From positions 62,001 to 126,000 of the forward strand of contig NZ_JALJYC010000001.1 in NCBI RefSeq assembly GCF_024170405.1: DNA of 64,000 nucleotides. The letters are read 5' to 3'. The first letter of the stretch is position 1. Every line of letters starts with the position of its first letter. Positions 43,983 through 52,526 of the stretch are shown here, piece after piece. The DNA is from Neisseria perflava (GTDB lineage: Bacteria > Pseudomonadota > Gammaproteobacteria > Burkholderiales > Neisseriaceae). The position numbers were made by a program, and so were the translations under genes. The notes under the pieces are model-generated. The model worked only from the letters and a program-made list of their open reading frames with translations. It was not told the origin of the DNA and ran no database searches.

Positions 43983-44603
43983 ATGGCCCAATGCTACGCC
44001 ATCCACCCCGACAATCCGCAAGACCGCCTGATTAAGCAGGCCGCCGATATTGTGCGCGGCGGCGGTGTGATTGTTTACCCCACCGACTCCTGCTACGCGC
44101 TGGGTTGCCAGCTCGGCAACAAAGACGCGATGGAGCGCATTCTGCGTATCCGCCACATCGACCAGCGCCACCACCTGACCCTGATGTGCGGCGATTTGAG
44201 CGAACTGGGCACTTACGCCAAAGTGGACAACAGCCAGTTCCGCCAGCTCAAAGCCGCCACCCCGGGCAGCTATACCTTTATCTTGCAGGCGACCAAGGAA
44301 GTGCCCAACCGCACGCTGCACCCGAAACGCAAAACCATCGGCCTGCGCGTGCCTGACAACAAAATCGCATTGGCGCTGCTGGCCGAATTGGGCGAACCGA
44401 TGTTGAGCTGCACGCTGATGTTACCCGAAGACGACGAGCCGCTGACCGATCCCTACGAAATCCGTGACCGCTTGGAGCATAGTGTGGATTTGGTGATTGA
44501 CGGCGGCTGGTGCGGCACCGAGCCGACCACCGTTATCGACATGACCGACGGCGTGGAACTGGTGCGCGAAGGTAAGGGTGATAAGGCTTTGTTTGGGTTG
44601 TAA
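43983..44603 (+). CDS. Sua5/YciO/YrdC-fold protein (YciO type)
   Basis: 206 residues, a YrdC domain only. YAIHPDNPQDRLIKQAADIVRGGGVIVYPTDSCYALGC has the KxR-like nucleotide and RNA pocket region (in parts: GGVIVYPTDSCYALGC), RHHLTLMCGDLSEL and TPGSYTFILQATKEVP, LHPKRKTIGLRVP. The sequence is closer to YciO than to YrdC/TsaC, so a role in t6A tRNA modification is uncertain. ATAAAGGACTCAAATC precedes the ATG. Confidence 0.85.
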   Translation: MAQCYAIHPDNPQDRLIKQAADIVRGGGVIVYPTDSCYALGCQLGNKDAMERILRIRHIDQRHHLTLMCGDLSELGTYAKVDNSQFRQLKAATPGSYTFILQATKEVPNRTLHPKRKTIGLRVPDNKIALALLAELGEPMLSCTLMLPEDDEPLTDPYEIRDRLEHSVDLVIDGGWCGTEPTTVIDMTDGVELVREGKGDKALFGL

Positions 44604-44728
44604 AAGACGATGTGTGGGTTGAAGTTCCCCCCTATGCATGTAGTCTCATTTTCTGTTGGTTCTCGATATTTTTCAGACGGCCTATGCCGTCTGAAATTGT
44701 TTTTGAAAAATAAGTTTAAAAGAAGTTG

Positions 44729-45984
44729 ATGAAATTCCCCATTCTCAAGCAGGCCGGTTTTCTGCCGTTTCTCATCACGCGGCTGTTTACCGTGTTTGCC
44801 ATTCAGATTCAGGCCATTGTCGTGGCGTGGCACTTGTACGACCTGACGCGCGACCCGATGGCGCTGGCTTACGTCGGGCTGGCGCAGTTTGTGCCGATGG
44901 TGTTGTGTCTGCCGGTGGCGGGCGATGTGGCCGACCGTTTCAACCGCAAGCTCGTGTTGGCGTGCGGCCTGTGGCGTGTCTGTGCAGCCTGTCGCTGATG
45001 TTGCTGACGCTGGGCGGTAAAGAATATGTGCCGTGGTATTACGCTGTTTTGATGGTGTTCGGCGCGGTGCGCTCGTTTATCAATCCCGTGTTGCAGAGCC
45101 TGCTGCCGCAGATTGTGCCGCGCGCCAAGTTGCCGCAGTCGCTGGCCACCAACAGCACGTTGATGAAAATCGCCACGATTTTGGGGCCGGTCAGCGGCGG
45201 GCTGCTGTATGGCGTGGGCGGCGGCTTTTCCTATCTGGTGTGCGCCGGATTTTTTCTATTGGCTCTGCTGCCGCTGCCGAAAGTGAAACTGCTGTATGCC
45301 CGTCAGGAAAAGGTGTTGGAACGCTTTTCCGTTTCGACCGTATGGGCGCGTTTTCGTGAGGGCGGGCGGTTTATCTGGTCGCAGCCGATTGTATTGGGTG
45401 CGATTTCACTGGATTTGTTTGCCGTTTTGCTCGGCGGCGTGGTGGCGTTGCTGCCGATTTACGCGGCGGAAGTGTTGCACGTCGGCGCGGAGGGTTTGGG
45501 ACTGTTGCGCAGTGCGATGGCGGTGGGCGAGGTGGCGACGGGGCTGTATCTGACGCGCTTTCCGATTTGCAAAGCGGTGGGCAAAACCATGTTTGCGGCG
45601 GTGGCGCTGTTTGGCGCGGCAAACTTGGTGTTTGCGCTGTCTTCCTCGTTTTGGCTCAGTTTTGCTGCGTTGGCGTTTGCCGGGGCTTGCGATATGGTTA
45701 GCGTCAATATCCGGGGTTCGCTCATCCAGTTGGCCACGCCCGACCATCTGCGCGGACGGGTCAGCGCGGTGAATATGCTGTTTATCAGCTCGTCCAACGA
45801 ATTGGGCGAATTCCGCGCCGGCCTGTCGGCACGCTGGCTGGGCGCGGTGCCGACGGCGGTGGCCGGCAGCCTGTTTACCCTCGGCGTGGTGGGCTGGATT
45901 ATGTACCGTTTCGTTCCGCTGCGGCGGGTGGATAACTTTGATGAAGCGGTGGCGCAGGCGGGAAAACCAACACGCGGGGTATAG
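44729..45984 (+). pseudogene. MFS transporter with a -1 frameshift
   Basis: Together the two frames encode a 12-helix major-facilitator protein of about 418 residues. Frame one runs from ATG 44729 (KFPILKQAGFLPFLITRLF ... VAGDVADRFNRKLVLACGLW) and stops at 44998. The second frame continues the same protein with SLMLLTLGGKEYVPWYYAVLMVFGAVRSFINP to 45984. The switch is near 44975-44995 and corresponds to one missing base. The loop motif DVADRFNRK between helices 2 and 3 is intact. No slippery heptamer is evident at the junction, so this is a mutation or a base-call error. TTTAAAAGAAGTTG precedes the ATG. Confidence 0.85.
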
Positions 45985-45988
45985 GCAA

Positions 45989-46036
45989 AAGGCCGTCTGA
46001 AAACGGTTGAACCGCTTGATTTTTCAGACGGCGGGT
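45989..46036. terminator. Uptake-sequence hairpin after the MFS gene
   Basis: AGGCCGTCTGAAAACGG and ATTTTTCAGACGGC arms are inverted, with an inner GGTTGAACC hairpin. Confidence 0.6.
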
Positions 46037-46169
46037 TTAAGCTATAATGGTGGCAATTCAATAGCAAATTCCCAATCTTTCTATATAACCGGATATTGAA
46101 AACCGCGTGTGAGGCTACGCCAAACACCCTACATCTGATATTTTCAGACGGCCTTTGCCACCATCAGAC

Positions 46170-46250
46170 AAGGCCGTCTGAAAACGAGTTTTACGAGTTT
46201 CAGCGGAGCTAAAATGAGTTTTAGCGTTTCAGCGAAGCTAAAATCTCTCC
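46170..46250. repeat. Short repeated GAGTTTTA...GCTAAAAT units
   Basis: CGAGTTTCAGCGGAGCTAAAAT and GCGTTTCAGCGAAGCTAAAAT are adjacent near-copies (quoted cores: TTTCAGCGGAGCTAAAAT, TTTCAGCGAAGCTAAAAT). GAGTTTTAGC can pair with GCTAAAATC, giving a hairpin just before the SD of the M50 protease gene. The rest of 46037-46169 holds further inverted uptake sequences at 46143 and 46171. Confidence 0.6.
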
Positions 46251-46265
46251 CAAAAAAGGAAAACC

Positions 46266-46916
46266 ATGTTTCAAAACTTTGATTTAGGCGTATTTTTATT
46301 GGCCGTGTTGCCGGTATTGCTGGCGATTACCGTGCATGAAGCGGCGCACGGCTATGCGGCGCGGTATTGGGGCGACCACACCGCCGAGCAGATGGGGCGG
46401 CTGACGCTCAATCCCTTGGCGCATATTGATTTGGTGGGTACGATTATCGTGCCGATTCTAACCTTTATGCTGACGCCGTTTTTGTTTGGCTGGGCGAAAC
46501 CCGTGCCGATTGTGCCGCGCAATTTCCGCAATATGCGTCTCGGTTGGCGCATGGTGGCGATTGCCGGGCCTTTGTCTAATTTAATTATGGCGTTTATTTG
46601 GGGCATATTGTTTGCCGTTGCGCCGCATGTGCCCGAATCGTTCCAGTATCCGCTGTCGAAAATGGCGTCTTACGGCGTGTTGATTAACGCGGTGTTGTTT
46701 GTGCTGAACATGATTCCGGTGCTGCCGCTCGACGGAGGCCGTTTTGTCGATAGCTTTCTGCCCGCCAAAGCGTCTATGCAGTTCCGCAAAATCGAGCCTT
46801 ACGGCACATGGATTATTTTGCTCTTGCTGATTAGCGGCTTATTGGGCGCGATTATGCAGCCGTTTGTGTTCGGCATTTTGTCGCTGGTAACGGCGTTTGC
46901 GCAGCTGTTCTATTAA
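46266..46916 (+). CDS. Site-2 protease (M50) family membrane protein
   Basis: 216 residues, about six helices. The zinc motif HEAAH (residues 24-28) is in ITVHEAAHGYAARYWGD. LNPLAHIDLVGTIIVP and the third ligand motif NMIPVLPLDGGR match the rhomboid-unrelated S2P/M50 compact group. No PDZ domain, unlike RseP. Substrate unknown. AAAAAGGAAAACC precedes the ATG. Confidence 0.9.
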   Translation: MFQNFDLGVFLLAVLPVLLAITVHEAAHGYAARYWGDHTAEQMGRLTLNPLAHIDLVGTIIVPILTFMLTPFLFGWAKPVPIVPRNFRNMRLGWRMVAIAGPLSNLIMAFIWGILFAVAPHVPESFQYPLSKMASYGVLINAVLFVLNMIPVLPLDGGRFVDSFLPAKASMQFRKIEPYGTWIILLLLISGLLGAIMQPFVFGILSLVTAFAQLFY

Positions 46917-46930
46917 GTAAAACAGCCAAA

Positions 46931-46962
46931 AGAGGCCGTCTGAATTTCAGACGGCCTTTGTT
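46931..46962. terminator. Uptake-sequence terminator after the M50 gene
   Basis: AGAGGCCGTCTGAA and TTCAGACGGCCTTTG are directly apposed inverted repeats. Confidence 0.75.
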
Positions 46963-47087
46963 GTATGTTACCGTCAGTAACGCCTGAAAAATTCGTGCGC
47001 AAGCCGGATGATGACGGATTTTTGCGTAAATTTTGCGGATTTTAGTATAATGTTGACCGAAATTTTTTCCCGTTAACGAAGAGAACA

Positions 47088-48401
47088 ATGAATACTTCCA
47101 ATCCGAGTTTGTTAGAACGCCTGTTCCACCTGCGCGAGAGCGGTACCACCGTGCGCACGGAAATTATGGCGGGGCTGACTACCTTCCTGACCATGTGTTA
47201 CATCATCATCGTCAATCCGCTGACCTTGGGCGAGGCGGGCATGGATGTGGGGGCGGTGTTTGTCGCCACCTGTATCGCCGCCGCCATCGGCTGTTTTGTG
47301 ATGGGCTTTGTCGGCAATTATCCGATTGCGCTGGCGCCGGGTATGGGCTTGAACGCTTATTTTACCTACGCTGTGGTCAAAGGCATGGGCGTGCCGTGGC
47401 AGGTGGCTTTGGGTGCGGTGTTTATGTCCGGCCTGATTTTTATCGTTTTCAGCCTGTTTAAAATCCGCGAAATGCTGGTTAACGCGCTGCCGATGAGCCT
47501 GAAAATGTCGATTGCCGCCGGTATCGGCCTGTTTTTGGCTCTGATTGCCTTGAAAGGCGCGGGTATTATTGTCGATAATCCGGCCACTTTGGTCGGCATG
47601 GGCGATGTGCACCAACCCGCTGCGCTGCTGGCTTTGGCCGGTTTCGTGCTGGTGGTAGTATTGGAGCATTACCGCGTGAAAGGCTCGATTATCATCACCA
47701 TTTTGGCGCTGACCGTGATTTCCGCGCTGATGGGTTTGAGCGAATTTAAAGGCGTGGTCGGTACCGTGCCGAGCATTGCGCCGACGTTTATGCAGATGGA
47801 TTTCAAAGACTTGTTTACCGTCAGCATGGTTAGCGTAATTTTTGTGTTTTTTTTGGTGGACTTGTTTGACTCTACCGGTACGCTGGTCGGCGTGTCCCAC
47901 CGAGCCGGTTTGCTGGTGGACGGCAAACTGCCGCGCCTGAAACGCGCATTGTTGGCCGACTCTACCGCGATTGTGGCGGGCGCGGCGCTGGGTACGTCTT
48001 CGACCACGCCGTATGTGGAAAGTGCGGCGGGCGTTGCCGCAGGCGGACGCACCGGCCTGACCGCCGTGACCGTGGGCGTATTGATGTTGGCCTGTCTGAT
48101 TTTCTCGCCGCTGGCGCAAAGCGTACCCGCGTTTGCCACCGCGCCCGCGCTCTTGTATGTCGGCACGCAAATGCTGCGCAGCGCCACTGAAATCGACTGG
48201 GACGACATCACCGAAGCCGCGCCTGCCTTCCTGACCATCGTCTTTATGCCGTTTGCCTACTCGATTGCCGACGGTATCGCGATGGGCTTTATCAGCTACG
48301 CGCTGGTGAAACTGCTGTGTGGCCGCGCCAAAGAAGTGCCGCCGATGGTGTGGATTGTGGCCGTATTGTGGGCAGCGAAATTCTGGTATTTGGGTGCGTA
48401 A
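47088..48401 (+). CDS. NCS2 purine permease (AzgA-type)
   Basis: 437 residues, about 13 helices, of the adenine/guanine/hypoxanthine permease group. RTEIMAGLTTFLTMCYIIIVNP, ALAPGMGLNAYFTYAVV, FFLVDLFDSTGTLVGVSHRAGL and GTSSTTPYVESAAGVAAGGRTGL are AzgA-type signatures. It should be a purine-proton symporter; the exact base preference is not determinable. AACGAAGAGAACA precedes the ATG. Confidence 0.92.
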   Translation: MNTSNPSLLERLFHLRESGTTVRTEIMAGLTTFLTMCYIIIVNPLTLGEAGMDVGAVFVATCIAAAIGCFVMGFVGNYPIALAPGMGLNAYFTYAVVKGMGVPWQVALGAVFMSGLIFIVFSLFKIREMLVNALPMSLKMSIAAGIGLFLALIALKGAGIIVDNPATLVGMGDVHQPAALLALAGFVLVVVLEHYRVKGSIIITILALTVISALMGLSEFKGVVGTVPSIAPTFMQMDFKDLFTVSMVSVIFVFFLVDLFDSTGTLVGVSHRAGLLVDGKLPRLKRALLADSTAIVAGAALGTSSTTPYVESAAGVAAGGRTGLTAVTVGVLMLACLIFSPLAQSVPAFATAPALLYVGTQMLRSATEIDWDDITEAAPAFLTIVFMPFAYSIADGIAMGFISYALVKLLCGRAKEVPPMVWIVAVLWAAKFWYLGA

Positions 48402-48428
48402 GCGTTTGAAGCTTTCTAACTCAACAAA

Positions 48429-48466
48429 AAATGCCGTCTGAAAAATTTTCAGACGGCATTTTTTTC
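48429..48466. terminator. AT-form uptake-sequence terminator after the purine permease
   Basis: AAATGCCGTCTGAAAA and TTTTCAGACGGCATTT are inverted with a long T tract. Confidence 0.85.
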
Positions 48467-48504
48467 AGGCTAAACCATATGGATTTATGGTTTAGGCATA
48501 TCGT

Positions 48505-48747
48505 TTATCTGATTGCGCTCACCAACACGGCAAGCGTGGCTGCGGTTGCCGCAATCCACACCAGTAGCGCGTAAAAACGGATTTGCTCAACCGTCCAATC
48601 GCCGAATAACCATGCAAGCCATCGGTAGTGATGGATTTTTTCCGCTCCGCCCCATGACAGCAGCCATTTGTAATACAACGAAAACAGCAGGTAGCCAATT
48701 AAAATGCTTGCGGGAGTCAGGTCGGCGGATGTAGCAAAAAAGCGCAT
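48505..48747 (-). CDS. Small membrane protein, 80 residues
   Basis: Unrecognised. Two hydrophobic helices: SILIGYLLFSLYYKWLLSW (about 14-32) and IRFYALLVWIAATAATLAVLVSA (about 56-78), separated by a Trp-rich polar loop (HHYRWLAWLFGDWTVEQ). It starts 25 bases after the sulfatase-like gene ends, in the same direction, so the two probably form one transcript. Confidence 0.65.
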   Translation of the reverse strand: MRFFATSADLTPASILIGYLLFSLYYKWLLSWGGAEKIHHYRWLAWLFGDWTVEQIRFYALLVWIAATAATLAVLVSAIR

Positions 48748-48772
48748 GTCTATCCGATTCTATATTTTGCAG

Positions 48773-50197
48773 TCAGCGGTCGGCATCTTTTACCTTGAAA
48801 TGTACCCAAGCCACATTGCCTTTCTCCATATACTTGAATACTTCGCCCAAATTGGTGGTCGGCGGCGTATGGTCGCCTACCACCAAGACTTCCACCCCAG
48901 CCATCTCAGGGCGGCTGACCAAATCGGCCAAACCGTCGAAAAATTGGGTTTGGAGTTTGAAATTGCGGCATAGGACGGCATTGTCTTTGACGCCATATTG
49001 GTTACAGTTCAGACGGCGGTTGGTCAAATCTTCTTCCGGATAGTCTGAGTGGGTGGTTAGTGTCATCCAATGGAAGAATAGTTTGTCATGCTGGGCAAAG
49101 GTTTGTGCAATACGCTCAAATAGAGCAGAATCGCAAATACCGTTAAATGCATTGCAACGGGGCAACTCAGGCAGGTTTTCAGCAGAGTCGAAATATTGGA
49201 AACCTGCTTTTTTATACCAACTGAAGCGGTCATACATCTGGCTGCTGGCACCATGCAAGGCATAAGTGACATAACCTGCCTGTTTGAATTGATTGGGCAG
49301 GCAATGAGCAAATTTTTCAGACGGCAGACGGCGTAATGCAAAACCATGTCCCCCTGTGCTGCATAGCTCACGCATTTCACCTTCAACCGTTGCGCCGACA
49401 AAGGGGAAATGTCCTTGCTGCCAGTAATCGAAGCGGCCGCTTTGTGATCGTAATTTTTCTAAGATGCCATCCTGCAAGGATTGATTTTGCGTTTGCCCCC
49501 ATGATTCATTGATGATGAACAAAACTTTATTGGAACGGGGCTGCTGCAAATGAGCGGTAGCCTGTTGGAATTTCAGCGGTTGGAAAACAGGGTCAGTGTG
49601 AGCTGCTTGCAAGAAAGCGCCGTTTTGAATATCGAGGTATTTTGAGATTTGGCTATGACCGTAAAAGTAATTGTCCCCGCCAAACATTGTGCCCTGATTG
49701 GGATGTTCGTGGTAACGCAGATGGCCGGTAAAAAAAGCGGCGATAGCAAGAATACTGGAAAGTGCCAATACGTGGAAAAAATCGGCGCTGCGGCCAATTT
49801 TTTGCAGCGCTAAAGGCATGGCCACAAAATAAACCGCTAATACGGCCAACATAATTTTATAAATTGTTGGGGCAGCGGGTAAAAAACGTGATAAATAGAT
49901 TGCGCCTGCCAAATCCATAAAAGGGAACAGTTGGATAACAAAAACCAATACATCAAACAGCAAAGCAATCCAAAAGATAAAAACAGCTAGCCACTTATTC
50001 CATTTCCAAGGCAGCGTCAGCAATACGGAAACGGGTAGGTAATCCAAATTTAAGATAGGACGCGCCGTTTCGGTAAAATAGGACAACGCCCAGAAGACGA
50101 GGTTGGGCAACGCGATAATAGACAGGGCAGCAACGATATAGCGTTTAGAGAGAGCAGGAAAAGTGAATTCCTGTTGTAGCAGACGGGAGATGTTCAT
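48773..50197 (-). CDS. LtaS/phosphoethanolamine-transferase-like membrane hydrolase
   Basis: 474 residues. Four or five N-terminal helices (about 20-160) are followed by an alkaline-phosphatase/sulfatase-fold domain facing the periplasm. Metal-site motifs: VLFIINESWG (Asn230-Glu231), probable nucleophile Thr270 in VGATVEGEMRELC, FFHWMTLTTHSDYPE and VLVVGDHTPP. This order matches LtaS/EptA-type enzymes that transfer phosphoglycerol or phosphoethanolamine from lipids to surface polymers. It is not one of the characterised neisserial lptA/lpt3/lpt6 enzymes as far as I can recognise. The 5' half is more AT-rich than neighbours. Acceptor unknown. Confidence 0.8.
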   Translation of the reverse strand: MNISRLLQQEFTFPALSKRYIVAALSIIALPNLVFWALSYFTETARPILNLDYLPVSVLLTLPWKWNKWLAVFIFWIALLFDVLVFVIQLFPFMDLAGAIYLSRFLPAAPTIYKIMLAVLAVYFVAMPLALQKIGRSADFFHVLALSSILAIAAFFTGHLRYHEHPNQGTMFGGDNYFYGHSQISKYLDIQNGAFLQAAHTDPVFQPLKFQQATAHLQQPRSNKVLFIINESWGQTQNQSLQDGILEKLRSQSGRFDYWQQGHFPFVGATVEGEMRELCSTGGHGFALRRLPSEKFAHCLPNQFKQAGYVTYALHGASSQMYDRFSWYKKAGFQYFDSAENLPELPRCNAFNGICDSALFERIAQTFAQHDKLFFHWMTLTTHSDYPEEDLTNRRLNCNQYGVKDNAVLCRNFKLQTQFFDGLADLVSRPEMAGVEVLVVGDHTPPTTNLGEVFKYMEKGNVAWVHFKVKDADR

Positions 50198-50349
50198 TGT
50201 AATGTGTAGAAAAAATAACTTCAGAATCGCGCCGTTATATTTTTAATCACTAAGGAGAATTGGCGCAGCGGAAAACAGGATTGAGAAGTGTAAAAGAGAG
50301 TTATTGTTTGAAATTTTCGGGAAGTTTACTATATTTTAAATGAATATGC

Positions 50350-50389
50350 AAAGGCCGTCTGAAAACTGAATTTCAGACGGTCTTTGTGC
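50350..50389. terminator. Uptake-sequence terminator after xthA
   Basis: AAAGGCCGTCTGAAA and TTTCAGACGGTCTTTG are inverted, 16 bases beyond the xthA stop (minus strand). Confidence 0.75.
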
Positions 50390-50404
50390 CAAAAAAGAAC
50401 AGGA

Positions 50405-51175
50405 TTACAAATCAAACACCGCCGTGACCGGCGCATGGTCGCTGGGACGCTCTTCGGCGCGTGCTTCCAAATCCACCTGTACGTCGCTTAAAACGGCCGA
50501 TAGCGCGGGGCTGATTAAGGCATGGTCGATACGCAGGCCGAGTTTGCGTTGGAACATGGCGCCGCGATAATCAAACCAAGTGTAAAACGCGCCTTCGGGG
50601 TGGATTTGGCGCAGGCTGTCGGTCAAGCCCAAATCGAGCAGGTTTTGAAACCAGCGGCGCTCTTCGCTGGAGCAGTGGATTTTTTCGTGCCATTTTTCCG
50701 GGTCGTAGCAGTCGGCGTCGGCAGGGGCGATGTTGAAATCGCCCAGCAATACCAATTTTTCATGGCGGGTCAGCTCGTTGCGCACAAATTCGGTCAGCGC
50801 GGCAAACCATTCTTTTTTATACTGGAATTTCGGGCTGTCGAGCGCTTCACCGTTGACGCAGTAAACATTAATCACGCGCACGCCGTTTACCGTGGCGGCA
50901 ATCACGCGCCGTTGCGGGTCGTCGGGCAGGGCGGGCAGGCCGGTGTGGATGTCTTGCGCGGGCGTGCGGCTGATAACGGCCACGCCGTTGTAGGTTTTTT
51001 GGCCGCTCCAAGCGCAATGCCAGCCCATCATTTGCAGGGCGGCGGCGGGAAATTTGTCTTGGTCGAGCTTTAATTCCTGCAAGACCAAAACATCGGGCTG
51101 GTGTTGCGCCAGCCAGTTTTGCACCTGTGGCAGGCGCACGTTGAGGGAATTGACGTTCCAAGTGGTGATTTTCAT
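50405..51175 (-). CDS. Exodeoxyribonuclease III family enzyme, NExo type
   Basis: 256 residues. Nearly continuous similarity to meningococcal NExo: KITTWNVNSLNVRLPQVQN, LQELKLDQDKFP (metal Glu), VYCVNGEALDSPKF, LLGDFNIAPADADCYDP (Asp/Asn) and ERPSDHAPVTA (catalytic His). A histidine at position 167 (KWHEKIHCSS) is the residue reported to remove AP-endonuclease activity from NExo, leaving 3'-5' exonuclease and 3'-phosphodiesterase activity. A base-excision repair role in 3'-end cleaning is therefore expected. The second paralogue (NApe) is not in the window. Confidence 0.92.
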   Translation of the reverse strand: MKITTWNVNSLNVRLPQVQNWLAQHQPDVLVLQELKLDQDKFPAAALQMMGWHCAWSGQKTYNGVAVISRTPAQDIHTGLPALPDDPQRRVIAATVNGVRVINVYCVNGEALDSPKFQYKKEWFAALTEFVRNELTRHEKLVLLGDFNIAPADADCYDPEKWHEKIHCSSEERRWFQNLLDLGLTDSLRQIHPEGAFYTWFDYRGAMFQRKLGLRIDHALISPALSAVLSDVQVDLEARAEERPSDHAPVTAVFDL

Positions 51176-51289
51176 GGGACTTCCGTGTGTGTGAGATGTT
51201 AGGCCGTCTGAAAACGGTAATAGCGCGGTTTATAGGCAAACCGCGCTATTTTAGCATTAAATGCGTATCGGGATTGGGCGAAACCGCTA

Positions 51290-51592
51290 TCAGGCCGCCT
51301 GCCCGCCTTGGGTTTGCAGCGTGCGCAGGGTGCGCAGGATGGCGGTGGTTTCGGCGGATTCCAAATGGTATTCGATGACGCGGTGGTAACGGGTGTAGCT
51401 GATGATTTTTTCGCTGCGCAGTTTGGCCAGATGGGTGGAAACCACGGTGGGGGATTGGCCGGTGGCGGCGACGAGTTCGTCTAAATTGGCGTCGCTGTCG
51501 AGCAGTAAAAACAAAATCGCCATGCGCTCGGGCTTGGCTATCATTTTGAGGATGGTGGAAAGACGTTGGTTGCTGAGGGTGTGTTCGGGCAT
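51290..51592 (-). CDS. ArsR-family winged-helix regulator
   Basis: 100 residues. LSTILKMIAKPERMAILFLLL, DELVAATGQSPTVVSTHLAKLRSEKIISYTR (recognition helix region) and VIEYHLES form a complete ArsR/SmtB fold. No cysteine-rich metal site is seen (no ELCVCDL-like motif), so the signal is not a classical arsenic or zinc ligand set. ATG at 51592 chosen because the fold begins just after it. A palindrome at 51636-51652 upstream may be its operator. Confidence 0.85.
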   Translation of the reverse strand: MPEHTLSNQRLSTILKMIAKPERMAILFLLLDSDANLDELVAATGQSPTVVSTHLAKLRSEKIISYTRYHRVIEYHLESAETTAILRTLRTLQTQGGQAA

Positions 51593-51635
51593 GGTGTATC
51601 TCGGAAAAAGCGGCATTTGTTATCGGCTTGGATGG

Positions 51636-51652
51636 AAGAGAGTGATTCTCTT
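51636..51652. promoter_or_regulatory. Candidate operator of the ArsR-family gene
   Basis: AAGAGAGTGATTCTCTT is a 6-5-6 palindrome 44 bases upstream of the start codon, a usual place for autoregulation. Confidence 0.4.
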
Positions 51653-51802
51653 TCGCCGTTTGTATGGTTTTTCAACCGTTTAGCTAATATTGGAGTTTAC
51701 CCGATACGGGAAAATGGGAATGTGTTAAGAAATAAAATAGCGTAAATTATTGTTATTGATGAAGTTTTTAATGATATTAATTTGCTTTGCGAAAGATGGG
51801 AT

Positions 51803-51841
51803 AAGGCCGTCTGAAAAGCTGCATTTTTCAGACGGCCTGCG
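51803..51841. terminator. Uptake-sequence terminator after the WrbA-like gene
   Basis: AAGGCCGTCTGAAAA and TTTTTCAGACGGCCT are inverted just beyond the stop (minus strand). Confidence 0.75.
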
Positions 51842-51842
51842 C

Positions 51843-52460
<618 letters not shown>

Positions 52461-52526
52461 TTAAAATGGAATAAAAGGGTGGGTTGGGTTGATAACCCAA
52501 CCAACCAATAATACAGGGGCAAGATT

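Noticed and set aside
44970..45000. Programmed ribosomal frameshift in the MFS gene
   Set aside because: No slippery heptamer or downstream pseudoknot is evident; a simple one-base loss is more likely.
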